A stretch of 64,000 nucleotides of DNA from Rhizobium favelukesii (lineage in GTDB: Bacteria > Pseudomonadota > Alphaproteobacteria > Rhizobiales > Rhizobiaceae): the NCBI RefSeq assembly GCF_000577275.2, contig NZ_HG916852.1, forward strand, positions 3,563,001-3,627,000. Direction: 5' to 3'. The notes under the pieces were generated by a model. It ran no database searches. It saw only the letters and a program-made list of their open reading frames with translations, and was not told the DNA's origin. The position numbers were made by a program, and so were the translations under genes. Below are positions 57,216 through 64,000 of the stretch, in pieces (position 1 is the stretch's first letter; each line of letters opens with the position of its first letter).

Positions 57216-58163
57216 TCAGAACGGAGAATCCGGGAAGTAGAAGTCCTTGGCGTTGTCCTTCGTGACGAGCGTCGCGTCGAGGACGAAGGTGCCGCGAACC
57301 GGCACCTGGTCGTAGAGACCAGCGGCCGTCAGTTCCATTGCCGTGCCGACCATTGCCGGTGGGTAGAGAACGTCGACCGGGATCATCTTGTCACCGTCCA
57401 TGACCTTCTTGACCATGTCCTTGGAGCCGGCGCCGGCGACGACATACTTGATGTCGGTACGCTTGGCCTGCTCGATCGCCTGCAGCACGCCGACAGCCAT
57501 GTCGTCATCCTGGCACCAGACCACGTCGATCTTCGGATACTTCGTCAGGTAGTCCTGCATGACCTTGAAGGCATCGTCGCGGTTCCAGTTGCCGTACTGG
57601 CGGTCGAGAACCTTGACCTTGGAGCCGGCAATGCCCTTGTCGAAGCCGTCCTGGCGCTGCTGATCGATCGGGATCGGCAGACCGCGGATGATGACCACTT
57701 CGGCGTCCGGCGTCTGAGAAGCGATGTACTTGCCGGCGACTTCACCGAGCGCCGGATTGTTGCCAGCAACGTAAAGGTCGCGGACGGAGTCATCGTTGGT
57801 CGATGGCGCGCGGTCGACAAGCGCGACGTACTTGCCCTTGGCCTTGACTTCCTTGATGGCGTTGACGAGCGGATCGGGATCCGACGGCAGGATGACGAGT
57901 GCATCGATGCCCTGCGTGTCAAGATCTTGTACGGCGTTGGCCTGGCTGGCAGCGTCCGGCGAGGTCTTAACGATGACATTCAGACCCGGATGCTCTTCCA
58001 TCAGCTTCTTGGCGATGCGTTCGGCATGGAACACGACGCCTGAGGTCCAGCCATGGTCGGCGGCCGGAATGGACACGCCGATGGTGAACTTCTTGTCCTG
58101 TGCGTATGCGGTACCCGCCAGCGTGACGGCCGCAACCGCAAGACCCAACATGAGTTTGCGCAT
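57216..58163 (-). CDS. CUT2-type sugar ABC transporter substrate-binding protein
   Basis: 315 residues with a Sec signal (1-21, ending AYA), ATG 58163 after GGGAGGAAATAG. It has a type I periplasmic fold: FTIGVSIPAADHGWTSGVV, then VKTSPDAASQANAVQDLDTQ and LVILPSDPDPLVNAI, as in ribose/xylose/inositol-binding proteins. The ligand is not predictable. Most downstream gene of the transporter operon (ATPase, permease, binding protein). Confidence 0.93.
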   Translation of the reverse strand: MRKLMLGLAVAAVTLAGTAYAQDKKFTIGVSIPAADHGWTSGVVFHAERIAKKLMEEHPGLNVIVKTSPDAASQANAVQDLDTQGIDALVILPSDPDPLVNAIKEVKAKGKYVALVDRAPSTNDDSVRDLYVAGNNPALGEVAGKYIASQTPDAEVVIIRGLPIPIDQQRQDGFDKGIAGSKVKVLDRQYGNWNRDDAFKVMQDYLTKYPKIDVVWCQDDDMAVGVLQAIEQAKRTDIKYVVAGAGSKDMVKKVMDGDKMIPVDVLYPPAMVGTAMELTAAGLYDQVPVRGTFVLDATLVTKDNAKDFYFPDSPF

Positions 58164-58250
58164 TCTATTTCCTCCCAATAAACGTCAGGGACTTTTCCTA
58201 CCCGTCAACCGGACGCCCTGTGATCCCGGCCAATTCCTGGAGCCGATCCG

Positions 58251-59255
58251 CTATGATTTGCGGACCAGCGAGCGCTGTACCAGCATGGCGATGATGATGA
58301 TCGCACCCTGGATCGCACCGATGAGATATTCGCTGATGAAGTTCGACAGCAGCATGATGTTGCCGACGAGCTCGAGAATGAAGGCGCCGCAGATCGTACC
58401 CCAGACACGGCCGGCACCACCCTTGAGCGCCGTGCCGCCGACGACGACGGCGGTGATCGCCTGTAGCTCCCACAGAATACCTGTCGTTGCCGAGGTTGAG
58501 CCGAGGCGCGGCACGTAGAGCAGCACGGCGATGGCCACGCAGAGCCCCTGGATGACGAAGGCGATGGTGCGCACGCGATTGACTGCAATGCCGGAATAGC
58601 GCGCGACATCGCTGTTCGAGCCGACGGCGACGACGTGCCGACCGTAACGTGTGCGGTAGAGGATGAAGGCTGCAACGGCCGTCACGGCCAGGATCACGAC
58701 AATCGGCACCGGCACGCCGAGAATGCTGCCGAAATAGGCCGGACGGTAGAGCGTCTGAATGTCGGGCGAGCGTAGCGTAATCGCCCCGCCCTGCGACAAC
58801 CAAGTCGTCAGGCCGCGATAGATACCCATGGTGCCGAGCGTGGCGATAAACGGCTCGATCCTGCCGACGGTGGTAATCAGACCATTGGCAAGCCCGCAGA
58901 GCGCGCCGGCAACCAGCGTAAACAGGACGGCGGCGACCAGCATCAACGTCGGATCGGCAATCACGCCGGAATTCATCAACAGGATCATCAGGCTGGCGAC
59001 GAAAGCCACCATCGAACCAACGGAAAGATCGAGATCCCCCGCCGAGATCACGAAGGTGGCGCCGACAGCGATGATGGCGATGAAGGCACAGCGCGTCGCG
59101 ACATTTGCAAGGTTCGTGATGCCGATGAAGTTCGGGTTGACCATCGCCCCCACGATCAAGAGCAATATCAGGGCTGCAAAGGGCGCAACCGCGCGCAGAT
59201 CGATATCCCGCCAGGGGCGACGCCTAATTTCCCTGGTCTCCTCGTTCACACTCAT
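58251..59255 (-). CDS. CUT2-type sugar ABC transporter permease (RbsC family)
   Basis: 334 residues with eight to ten TM helices. ATG 59255 starts MSVNEETREIRRRPWRD, and the family motif FVISAGDLDLSVGSMVAF (about 75-92) and GTALKGGAGRVWGTICGAFI (about 265-285) are the RbsC-type hallmarks. It forms the channel with the ATPase upstream. The spacing to the ATPase stop is 81 bases. Confidence 0.92.
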   Translation of the reverse strand: MSVNEETREIRRRPWRDIDLRAVAPFAALILLLIVGAMVNPNFIGITNLANVATRCAFIAIIAVGATFVISAGDLDLSVGSMVAFVASLMILLMNSGVIADPTLMLVAAVLFTLVAGALCGLANGLITTVGRIEPFIATLGTMGIYRGLTTWLSQGGAITLRSPDIQTLYRPAYFGSILGVPVPIVVILAVTAVAAFILYRTRYGRHVVAVGSNSDVARYSGIAVNRVRTIAFVIQGLCVAIAVLLYVPRLGSTSATTGILWELQAITAVVVGGTALKGGAGRVWGTICGAFILELVGNIMLLSNFISEYLIGAIQGAIIIIAMLVQRSLVRKS

Positions 59256-59336
59256 CTCCAAACCGACCTCCCGCCCCAAATTAGATGGGCATCATACCTG
59301 CGCGGCCTGCTGAGCGCAGCCGCCTCTCCGCCAGCA

Positions 59337-60860
59337 TCAGGCGGCTTTCTTCTTCAATCCGGCTGCATAGCGCATGATCTCCTGCTCAGAGATCTCTTCG
59401 CCCTCGAGCACGCCGACAATGCGCCCCTCGCGCATCACGGCGACCCGGGTGCAGAGGCCGATCACCTCAGGCATCTCCGAAGAGACGACGATGATGGATC
59501 GACCGTCGCGCGCCAGCGCCGAGATGAAATGATAGATCTGCTGCTTGGTGCCGACATCGATGCCGCGTGTCGGCTCGTCGATGATGATGATCTCAGGCTC
59601 CGTCTCCATGACCTTGGCAAGCAGCAGCTTCTGCTGATTGCCACCCGACATGCGACCGGCGACGATATTGGTGTCGCGCACGCGGATATCGAAACGTCGC
59701 CGCGCCGTGGCAAGCGCCTTCGCCTCGCTGCTCGGGCTGAGATAGCCGTGCAGCGAATGCTGGCCGAGCGACTGAAGCGTCAGATTGGTCATCATGCCGG
59801 AACGCAGGAGCAGACCCTTCGACTTGCGATCCTTCGTCATGTAGGCAAGCCCGGCGCGGTTGGCGGCATGCACATCGCCCGAAAGCACGGTCTCGCCGCG
59901 AATGACGACCTCGCCGGATGCGCGGACGCGCAACCCTGCGATCGCCTCCATCAGCTCCGTGCGACCGGAGCCGATCATGCCGGAAAATCCGATAATCTCA
60001 CCCTTGCGGACCTCGAAGCTCGCATCCTGCACGTATCCCGTCGAAACCCCTTCGACCCGGAGGACGATTTCCTCGTCGACGTTGGGCTCGACCTTGGTCG
60101 GATAGAGGCTTGAAAGCTCGCGCCCGACCATCAGCTGGGCGATGGATTCGCCGTCGAGCATCGCGGTCGGCGCCGTCTTGACCCACTGCCCATCGCGCAA
60201 CACGGTCACCCGGTCGGTGATCTCCATCACCTCGTCGAGCTTATGCGATACGAAGATGAAGCTCGTCCCCTTGTCGCGCAGCTTGCGCACCTGCCGGAAC
60301 AGGAAGTTCGTCTCTTCGCGCGACAGCACGGCCGTCGGCTCGTCCATGATGACGACGCGTGCATCGCGACTGATTGCCTTGGCGATTTCAACCATCTGCT
60401 TGTCAGCGATCGACAATGTGCCGATTATGGCATTCTCGTCGACATGCGAACCGAGAAGATCGAGCGCCTTGCGGGTCTCGGCGCGCATGTGTTTGCGGTG
60501 AAGGATGCCGAAACGCGTGACTTCGCGACCGAGGTAGAGACTCTCGGTGACGGTCAGATGTTCGGCGAGATTGAATTCCTGGTGGATGAGAACGATGCCG
60601 AGCGCTTCCGCCGCACCGTTGGCCGGCAGCACGACCGGCTCCCCGTCGAGCAATATCTCCCCCGAACTCGGCTGCTCGAAGCCGGACATGACCTTGACCA
60701 AAGTCGATTTGCCGGCGCCGTTTTCGCCCATGAGAGCATGGATTTCGCCGGCGCGCAGATCGAAGTTGACACTGAAGAGAACTTGCACGCCGCTGAACGA
60801 CTTGCAGATGCGCCGCGCGGACAACACCACAGGCGCGGCGTCGACAGAATCCACACTCAT
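59337..60860 (-). CDS. CUT2-type sugar ABC transporter ATPase (RbsA/XylG family)
   Basis: 507 residues, ATG 60860 with GGGAGGAAG upstream. The first nucleotide-binding half is complete: MGENGAGKSTLVKV, LSIADKQMVEIAKA, VVIMDEPTAVLS. The second half has the degenerate Walker A typical of the family (GMIGSGRTELME), plus MSGGNQQKLLLAKVM and IIIDEPTRGIDVG. It powers uptake of a monosaccharide. First gene of the operon, directly beneath the double LacI operator. Confidence 0.94.
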   Translation of the reverse strand: MSVDSVDAAPVVLSARRICKSFSGVQVLFSVNFDLRAGEIHALMGENGAGKSTLVKVMSGFEQPSSGEILLDGEPVVLPANGAAEALGIVLIHQEFNLAEHLTVTESLYLGREVTRFGILHRKHMRAETRKALDLLGSHVDENAIIGTLSIADKQMVEIAKAISRDARVVIMDEPTAVLSREETNFLFRQVRKLRDKGTSFIFVSHKLDEVMEITDRVTVLRDGQWVKTAPTAMLDGESIAQLMVGRELSSLYPTKVEPNVDEEIVLRVEGVSTGYVQDASFEVRKGEIIGFSGMIGSGRTELMEAIAGLRVRASGEVVIRGETVLSGDVHAANRAGLAYMTKDRKSKGLLLRSGMMTNLTLQSLGQHSLHGYLSPSSEAKALATARRRFDIRVRDTNIVAGRMSGGNQQKLLLAKVMETEPEIIIIDEPTRGIDVGTKQQIYHFISALARDGRSIIVVSSEMPEVIGLCTRVAVMREGRIVGVLEGEEISEQEIMRYAAGLKKKAA

Positions 60861-60903
60861 TGACTGGCTTCCTCCCTGCGGCTCCCATCCGCTGGACGCC
60901 ATA

Positions 60904-60938
60904 TGTAAACCTTTACACGGCGCATGTAAAGGTTTACA
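60904..60938. promoter_or_regulatory. Double LacI-type operator between the ABC operon and the lacI-family gene
   Basis: Two 14-bp palindromes TGTAAACCTTTACA (60904-60917) and TGTAAAGGTTTACA (60925-60938) are exact inverses of each other, with centres 21 bases apart (two helical turns). They sit 44 bases upstream of the ATPase start and 92 before the regulator GTG, so one site pair could control both divergent transcripts. Confidence 0.82.
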
Positions 60939-61030
60939 TCATCGTTACACACAGATCTGCCGGCTCCGGCGTTTGACCTCTCGGCAAGTCTGTGTAGTGT
61001 CGCGGCGAAGGCATCCCAAGGCAGGACGCA

Positions 61031-62062
61031 GTGTCGAATTCCACGCCCGCAACCATAGAAGACGTCGCTCGGATCGCCGAGGTTTCGATCGCGACGGTGT
61101 CGCGGGCGATCCACATGCCGGAGAAGGTCGCCAACTCGACGCGGCTGAAGGTCAACCAGGCGATCGCCATCACCGGTTACACCACCAACGCCATGGCGCG
61201 GAGCCTGCGGCTTGGCCGGTCGAACATGATTCTCGTGGTGGCCCCAGACATCGGCGACCCGAATTTTTCCAACATTCTCGTCGGCCTCGAGAACGAAGCG
61301 CGCGCCCATGGCTACGGTGTTCTGATCGGCCATACGCAGAATGATGCGCAGCGCGGCCTTGAATATCTGAAGTTCCTGAATTCCAACCAGGCCGCCGGTC
61401 TGATTCTCTTTACCGGCATTCTGCCCTTCGGCCATCAGACAATGACGGCCCGCCTGCCGCCAAGCGTCGGCGTCTTCGAGCCGGTCTTCAACGGCGGCAT
61501 CCCCTATGTCGGCGTCGATGATGTGGAGGGGGCCAGAAAGGCGGTCGACCTGCTGCTTGCCGAGGGTCATCGCAAGATCGCCTTCATCGGCGATTCGCGC
61601 ACCCGTTTGGCCTACGCCAGACGTCGCGAGGGTTATGACGCGGGGCTCGATGCGGCAGGCGTTGCGCCCGACAAGCGCATCGTGCTCGAAGGCGACGGAA
61701 CGCTTGAAAGCGGCCGCCACGCCGTCGAGCAACTGTTCATGCGCGACACGCTGCCGACGGCCTTCATGTGTGTGAACGACCAGACGGCGATCGGCGTGAT
61801 GATCGGTCTCGGCGCCCGCGGCTACGATATTCCGAAGGACTTCTCCGTGACCGGCTTCGACGACGTGCCACAGGCCGTCTTCATGTCGCCGCCGCTCACC
61901 ACCATCCGCCAGCCGCGAACCGCAATCGGCAAGCAGGCCATGGCGCTTCTCTTGGAGTTCCTGTCCGACGGCCAGCCGGCGGAGACCGAAATCCTGCTGC
62001 GCCCGGACCTTGTGGTGCGCAACTCAGTGGGCGCACCGTCGCGGCGATGGACGAAGCGCTGA
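61031..62062 (+). CDS. LacI-family regulator of the CUT2 operon
   Basis: 343 residues starting at GTG 61031 (AGGA a few bases upstream). DNA-binding head TIEDVARIAEVSIATVSRAI (residues 7-26), hinge, then effector domain (MILVVAPDIGDPNFSNILVG, FMCVNDQTAIGVMIGLGARG, VTGFDDVPQAVFMSPPLTTI). It most likely binds the double operator just upstream and senses the imported sugar or a metabolite. Divergent from the transporter operon. Confidence 0.94.
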   Translation: MSNSTPATIEDVARIAEVSIATVSRAIHMPEKVANSTRLKVNQAIAITGYTTNAMARSLRLGRSNMILVVAPDIGDPNFSNILVGLENEARAHGYGVLIGHTQNDAQRGLEYLKFLNSNQAAGLILFTGILPFGHQTMTARLPPSVGVFEPVFNGGIPYVGVDDVEGARKAVDLLLAEGHRKIAFIGDSRTRLAYARRREGYDAGLDAAGVAPDKRIVLEGDGTLESGRHAVEQLFMRDTLPTAFMCVNDQTAIGVMIGLGARGYDIPKDFSVTGFDDVPQAVFMSPPLTTIRQPRTAIGKQAMALLLEFLSDGQPAETEILLRPDLVVRNSVGAPSRRWTKR

Positions 62063-62106
62063 CACCGGTAGCAGATGTTTTAGCCACCCGACACCGACAT
62101 GGACGT

Positions 62107-62129
62107 CCCGCCGCGCTTGGGGCGGCGGG
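62107..62129. other. GC-rich hairpin between convergent genes
   Basis: An 8-bp perfect stem CCCGCCGC (62107-62114) with GCGGCGGG (62122-62129), 7-base loop. It may separate the lacI and cupin transcripts; no T-run is present, so it is not a classical intrinsic terminator. Confidence 0.4.
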
Positions 62130-62161
62130 AGCGGTTGGCCTTCGTGCCGCACGGCTATTGG

Positions 62162-62632
62162 CTATTGCGACTTTTGAGGATCGTCCGCCGGGTTGACGTA
62201 CTTAATGCTCCACGGGCCGTTGGTGTTGATTTGGACGACAGTCTCATCGTCGAAGTAAACAAAATGCGCCGTACCCGGCGGCAAGGCAAAGAAACTGCCC
62301 GCGGGCAGTGCCTTCGTGGCGCTCCGATCGGCGGTTTTGCCCATGCCAATTTTGGCAGCCCCGGATATGACCGTGACCACTTCATAGCCAGGATGCGTGT
62401 GCGGTGGGATCGCATACCCCGGCGGCAATTTGAGCCGAAGGGCAAACAAGCCTTTCTTGGTGGGATTGCCGAACAAGACCGCCGCTTGGGCTCCGGCAGG
62501 AAGCGTTTTGGGAGCCCCGACCCACTTGACATCACCGGGAGCGAATATTGCGTGCGCATCCTGTGCCAAGGCAAAGGCTGCGGTCCCGCAGAATCCAATC
62601 CAACCGACTGCGAATATCGATGCGATTTTCAT
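62162..62632 (-). CDS. Exported cupin-domain protein
   Basis: 156 residues, ATG 62632, signal peptide 1-23 (FALAQ end). The cupin core is GYAIPPHTHPGYEVVTVISG (metal His pair and Glu, about 78-97) and AGSFFALPPGTAHFVYFDDE with a further His (about 124). Cupins bind a metal and small ligands; a periplasmic single-domain form suggests a dioxygenase-, isomerase- or binding-type role, which cannot be fixed. Confidence 0.87.
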   Translation of the reverse strand: MKIASIFAVGWIGFCGTAAFALAQDAHAIFAPGDVKWVGAPKTLPAGAQAAVLFGNPTKKGLFALRLKLPPGYAIPPHTHPGYEVVTVISGAAKIGMGKTADRSATKALPAGSFFALPPGTAHFVYFDDETVVQINTNGPWSIKYVNPADDPQKSQ

Positions 62633-62760
62633 GATATCCTCCCTCTCGCCGGGCCTTTCACCTCGGCTGCACGCTGGAGCAGGCTCGCGAATGCTAAGAA
62701 TACGTCCGCGGACCATCTCTAGGCAAGCGCTCCTCGGTCATCCGATCGAATGTCGGCAAG

Positions 62761-62979
62761 TCATTTCACCCGCTTGAACATCCATTTCACGACGTATTCG
62801 CCGCTTCGCTTCATCTTCGTTTTCGTCTTGACCTGGACCGGCCCGCCAAGAGCCGCCTCGGCTACATCAAACGCCTGCCGCGCCTCGGCCATTGCTTTGT
62901 GATAGGCGCTGTTGTCGCGCTTGGGGCTGTCGGCGACTGCCTGCACGAGGGCAGTCCAATCTCGTTCGCTGTCGCCCAT
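62761..62979 (-). CDS. Small hypothetical protein
   Basis: 72 residues, soluble and charged: an N-terminal helix (RDWTALVQAVADSP), a mid helical part (AYHKAMAEARQAFDVAEAALGG) and a basic strand-rich end (VQVKTKTKMKRSGEYVVKW). Coding-like composition, but no known family and a weak ribosome site. It lies between the cupin gene and a patch of gene remnants. Confidence 0.5.
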   Translation of the reverse strand: MGDSERDWTALVQAVADSPKRDNSAYHKAMAEARQAFDVAEAALGGPVQVKTKTKMKRSGEYVVKWMFKRVK

Positions 62980-63172
62980 GTATCGGCCCTCCCGTTAGCA
63001 GGAAACCGGTCTACGCTCGTCAGCGCGTGCTGCGCAAGCCATGATGATCGGCCGATTTCTGTAACGACCGCTGCGGGTGCTCGCAAACGAGATTGGCGCC
63101 CCAGTCAGACTCACCCATCGCGGTCGGCATAAGTGGCCAACCATCATCGGCTGCCTTTAAACGCCTCCTATC

Positions 63173-63345
63173 GCTCTCCCGCTTCCGGCCGCTTCGGTAA
63201 CCTGCGGGCGGTGGCGCGAGAGTCTTGACCACGCGTGCTCGTCTGCGCCTTTGCGCGCCATGTCGCGGGCGGCGTGCCGAAGCCACGCGAGAAGGCTCGA
63301 TTGAAGGCCGCCTCCGTCGCATATCCACGATATCGTGAAGCTCCA
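63173..63345 (-). pseudogene. AraC-family regulator C-terminal remnant
   Basis: In one minus-strand frame the sequence reads YATEAAFNRAFSRGFGTPPA then TWRAKAQ, followed by a non-conserved tail to a TAG near 63173. This is the second helix-turn-helix end of AraC regulators. All upstream AraC sequence is missing; the frame merges into an unrelated gene remnant at about 63345. Confidence 0.65.
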
Positions 63346-63380
63346 TGCGATCGAGTTCATCTCGCGATAGCCCGACAACC

Positions 63381-63460
63381 CGATCCACCTGCCCCCGATC
63401 CACCTGCCCCCCGATCCACCTGCCCCCCCGATCCACCTGCCCCCCCGATCCAACTGCCAT
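63381..63460. repeat. Tandem repeat with lengthening C/G tracts
   Basis: Five units begin CGATCCA at 63381, 63396, 63412, 63429 and 63446 (spacing 15, 16, 17, 17). Each of the first four is CGATCCACCTG plus a C run; runs are 5, 6, 7 and 7 bases long. The last unit is diverged (CGATCCAACTGCCAT). The array lies inside a decayed coding sequence. Confidence 0.85.
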
Positions 63461-63565
63461 TGTCGTGCACATCAGGATGAACAACTGCCCCAGCCTCGAC
63501 CAGTCTTGCTTGTTCAGGCAGGCAATGTGGTCCCGGTAGATGGCGCAAAGGTCGGCCTTCGTCAT
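63455..63565 (-). pseudogene. SnoaL-like ester cyclase N-terminal remnant
   Basis: The ATG at 63565 with an intact GGAGG site opens MTKADLCAIYRDHIACLNKQ and DWSRLGQ, then the frame shifts to VVHPDVHDNGSWIG before the tandem repeat. On the far side of the repeat GLSGYREM continues the family pattern. The rest of the domain is missing and AraC remnant sequence follows. It matches SnoaL-like polyketide-cyclase proteins by pattern only. Confidence 0.6.
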
Positions 63566-63638
63566 GACATTGCCTCCTCTTTCCACGGTCCCGCAGCCAG
63601 GTAGGGCAGGTCGAACCTCGCCCGACACCAGACCAAGT

Positions 63639-63668
63639 AAAAAAGCCGGGAAGCTTTCGCTCCCCGGC
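63639..63668 (-). terminator. Terminator of xylA
   Basis: A 10-bp stem (63668-63659 with 63654-63645, one mismatch, GAAA loop on the minus strand) is followed by six T residues. It lies 26 bases after the xylA stop. Confidence 0.9.
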
Positions 63669-63693
63669 CCTCTCCTCCACAATCAACCGCCGA

Positions 63694-64000
63694 TCACACG
63701 TAACGGTTGACGATGTTTTCGAGCAGTTCCTGCTTGCCGGACTTCGGCTGCGGGTTGACGTCCTTGCTTTCGACCCACTCGGCGATCTGCTCCAGCGAGT
63801 ATTCGCCGCGCATGAGCTTCTGGCCTTCCGCCGTGCCCCAGCCGGCGTAGCGGTCTTCCAACGGCTGGGAGAGCGCCTTGTCCTCGATCATCTTGGCGGC
63901 GGCCTTCAGGCCGCGGGCGCAGCAATCCATGCCGCCGACGTGGCCGATCAGGAGATCTGCCGGGTCCAGCGACTGGCGACGCAGCTTGGCATCGAAGTTC
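63694..64000 (-). CDS. xylA: Xylose isomerase, C-terminal part (truncated by window end)
   Basis: The frame runs from the window edge to the stop at 63694 (about 101 residues). It reads [20 protein letters not shown], then [32 protein letters not shown] and the end [15 protein letters not shown], the conserved C-terminus of bacterial XylA. The DPAD motif holds metal-binding Asp residues. It converts D-xylose to D-xylulose. The start and any xylB partner lie beyond 64000. The CUT2 transporter and LacI regulator 2-6 kb away may or may not belong to xylose use. Confidence 0.95.
   Translation of the reverse strand, partial: NFDAKLRRQSLDPADLLIGHVGGMDCCARGLKAAAKMIEDKALSQPLEDRYAGWGTAEGQKLMRGEYSLEQIAEWVESKDVNPQPKSGKQELLENIVNRYV

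Overview
The window is a GC-rich, densely coding stretch of an alphaproteobacterial chromosome, most like Rhizobiaceae (Sinorhizobium/Ensifer or Rhizobium). Support for this comes from the many class III adenylate cyclases and c-di-GMP proteins, an HWE-family histidine kinase, a pntA1/pntA2/pntB transhydrogenase, CUT2 and TRAP sugar or acid uptake, paired S21 genes beside a cold-shock gene, and an ornithine decarboxylase with a long leader. The assignment is inferred from gene content only. No rRNA, tRNA, CRISPR array or prophage was seen.

Layout. 0.2-8 kb: a secreted DUF1254/DUF1214 protein, a cold-shock cluster (two rpsU copies around cspA), a TPR lipoprotein, a FAD oxidoreductase, an HWE sensor kinase and a DUF992 protein. 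8-15 kb: the pnt operon, a cytochrome oxidase subunit IV, and a FeeM-like N-acyl amino acid synthase behind a c-di-GMP phosphodiesterase. 15-20 kb: TRAP transporter QM genes convergent with their binding protein, then a class I glutamine amidotransferase hydrolase. 20-32 kb: fatty acid desaturase, membrane adenylate cyclase, D-2-hydroxyacid dehydrogenase with LacI regulator, MarR regulator, creatininase-family amidohydrolase, a probably zinc-regulated G3E GTPase coupled to a WD40 protein, a frameshifted diguanylate cyclase and a beta-lactamase-fold hydrolase. 32-43 kb: GNAT, ornithine decarboxylase with leader RNA, LysR, a Ni/Co-type transporter pair, KDPG aldolase, CYTH and CHAD proteins, and tRNA hydroxylase TrhO whose stop codon is the target site of an IS630 element. 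43-52 kb: CHASE4-GGDEF-EAL protein, flavin reductase, GH1 glucosidase, two esterases and an ABC-F ATPase, with two decayed genes between them. 52-64 kb: a sugar catabolic and uptake block (Gfo/Idh dehydrogenase, sugar isomerase/epimerase, CUT2 binding protein-permease-ATPase, divergent LacI with a double operator), a cyclase-TPR protein, a cupin, a patch of gene remnants and the 3' end of xylA.

Themes. Signalling is over-represented: two class III cyclases (one lacking the usual transition-state Arg), three GGDEF proteins (one frameshifted, one with a degenerate GGDEF), an HWE kinase and a possible acyl-amino-acid signal synthase. Six loci show gene decay (frameshifts, stops or remnants), which suggests either recent erosion or uncorrected indels. 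No clearly unprecedented multi-gene system was found. The best leads are the FeeM plus c-di-GMP pair, the zinc-box GTPase/WD40 pair, the uncharacterised Gfo/isomerase/CUT2 sugar pathway, the GC-tract tandem repeat in a dead gene, and the IS630 insertion that re-creates a stop codon.
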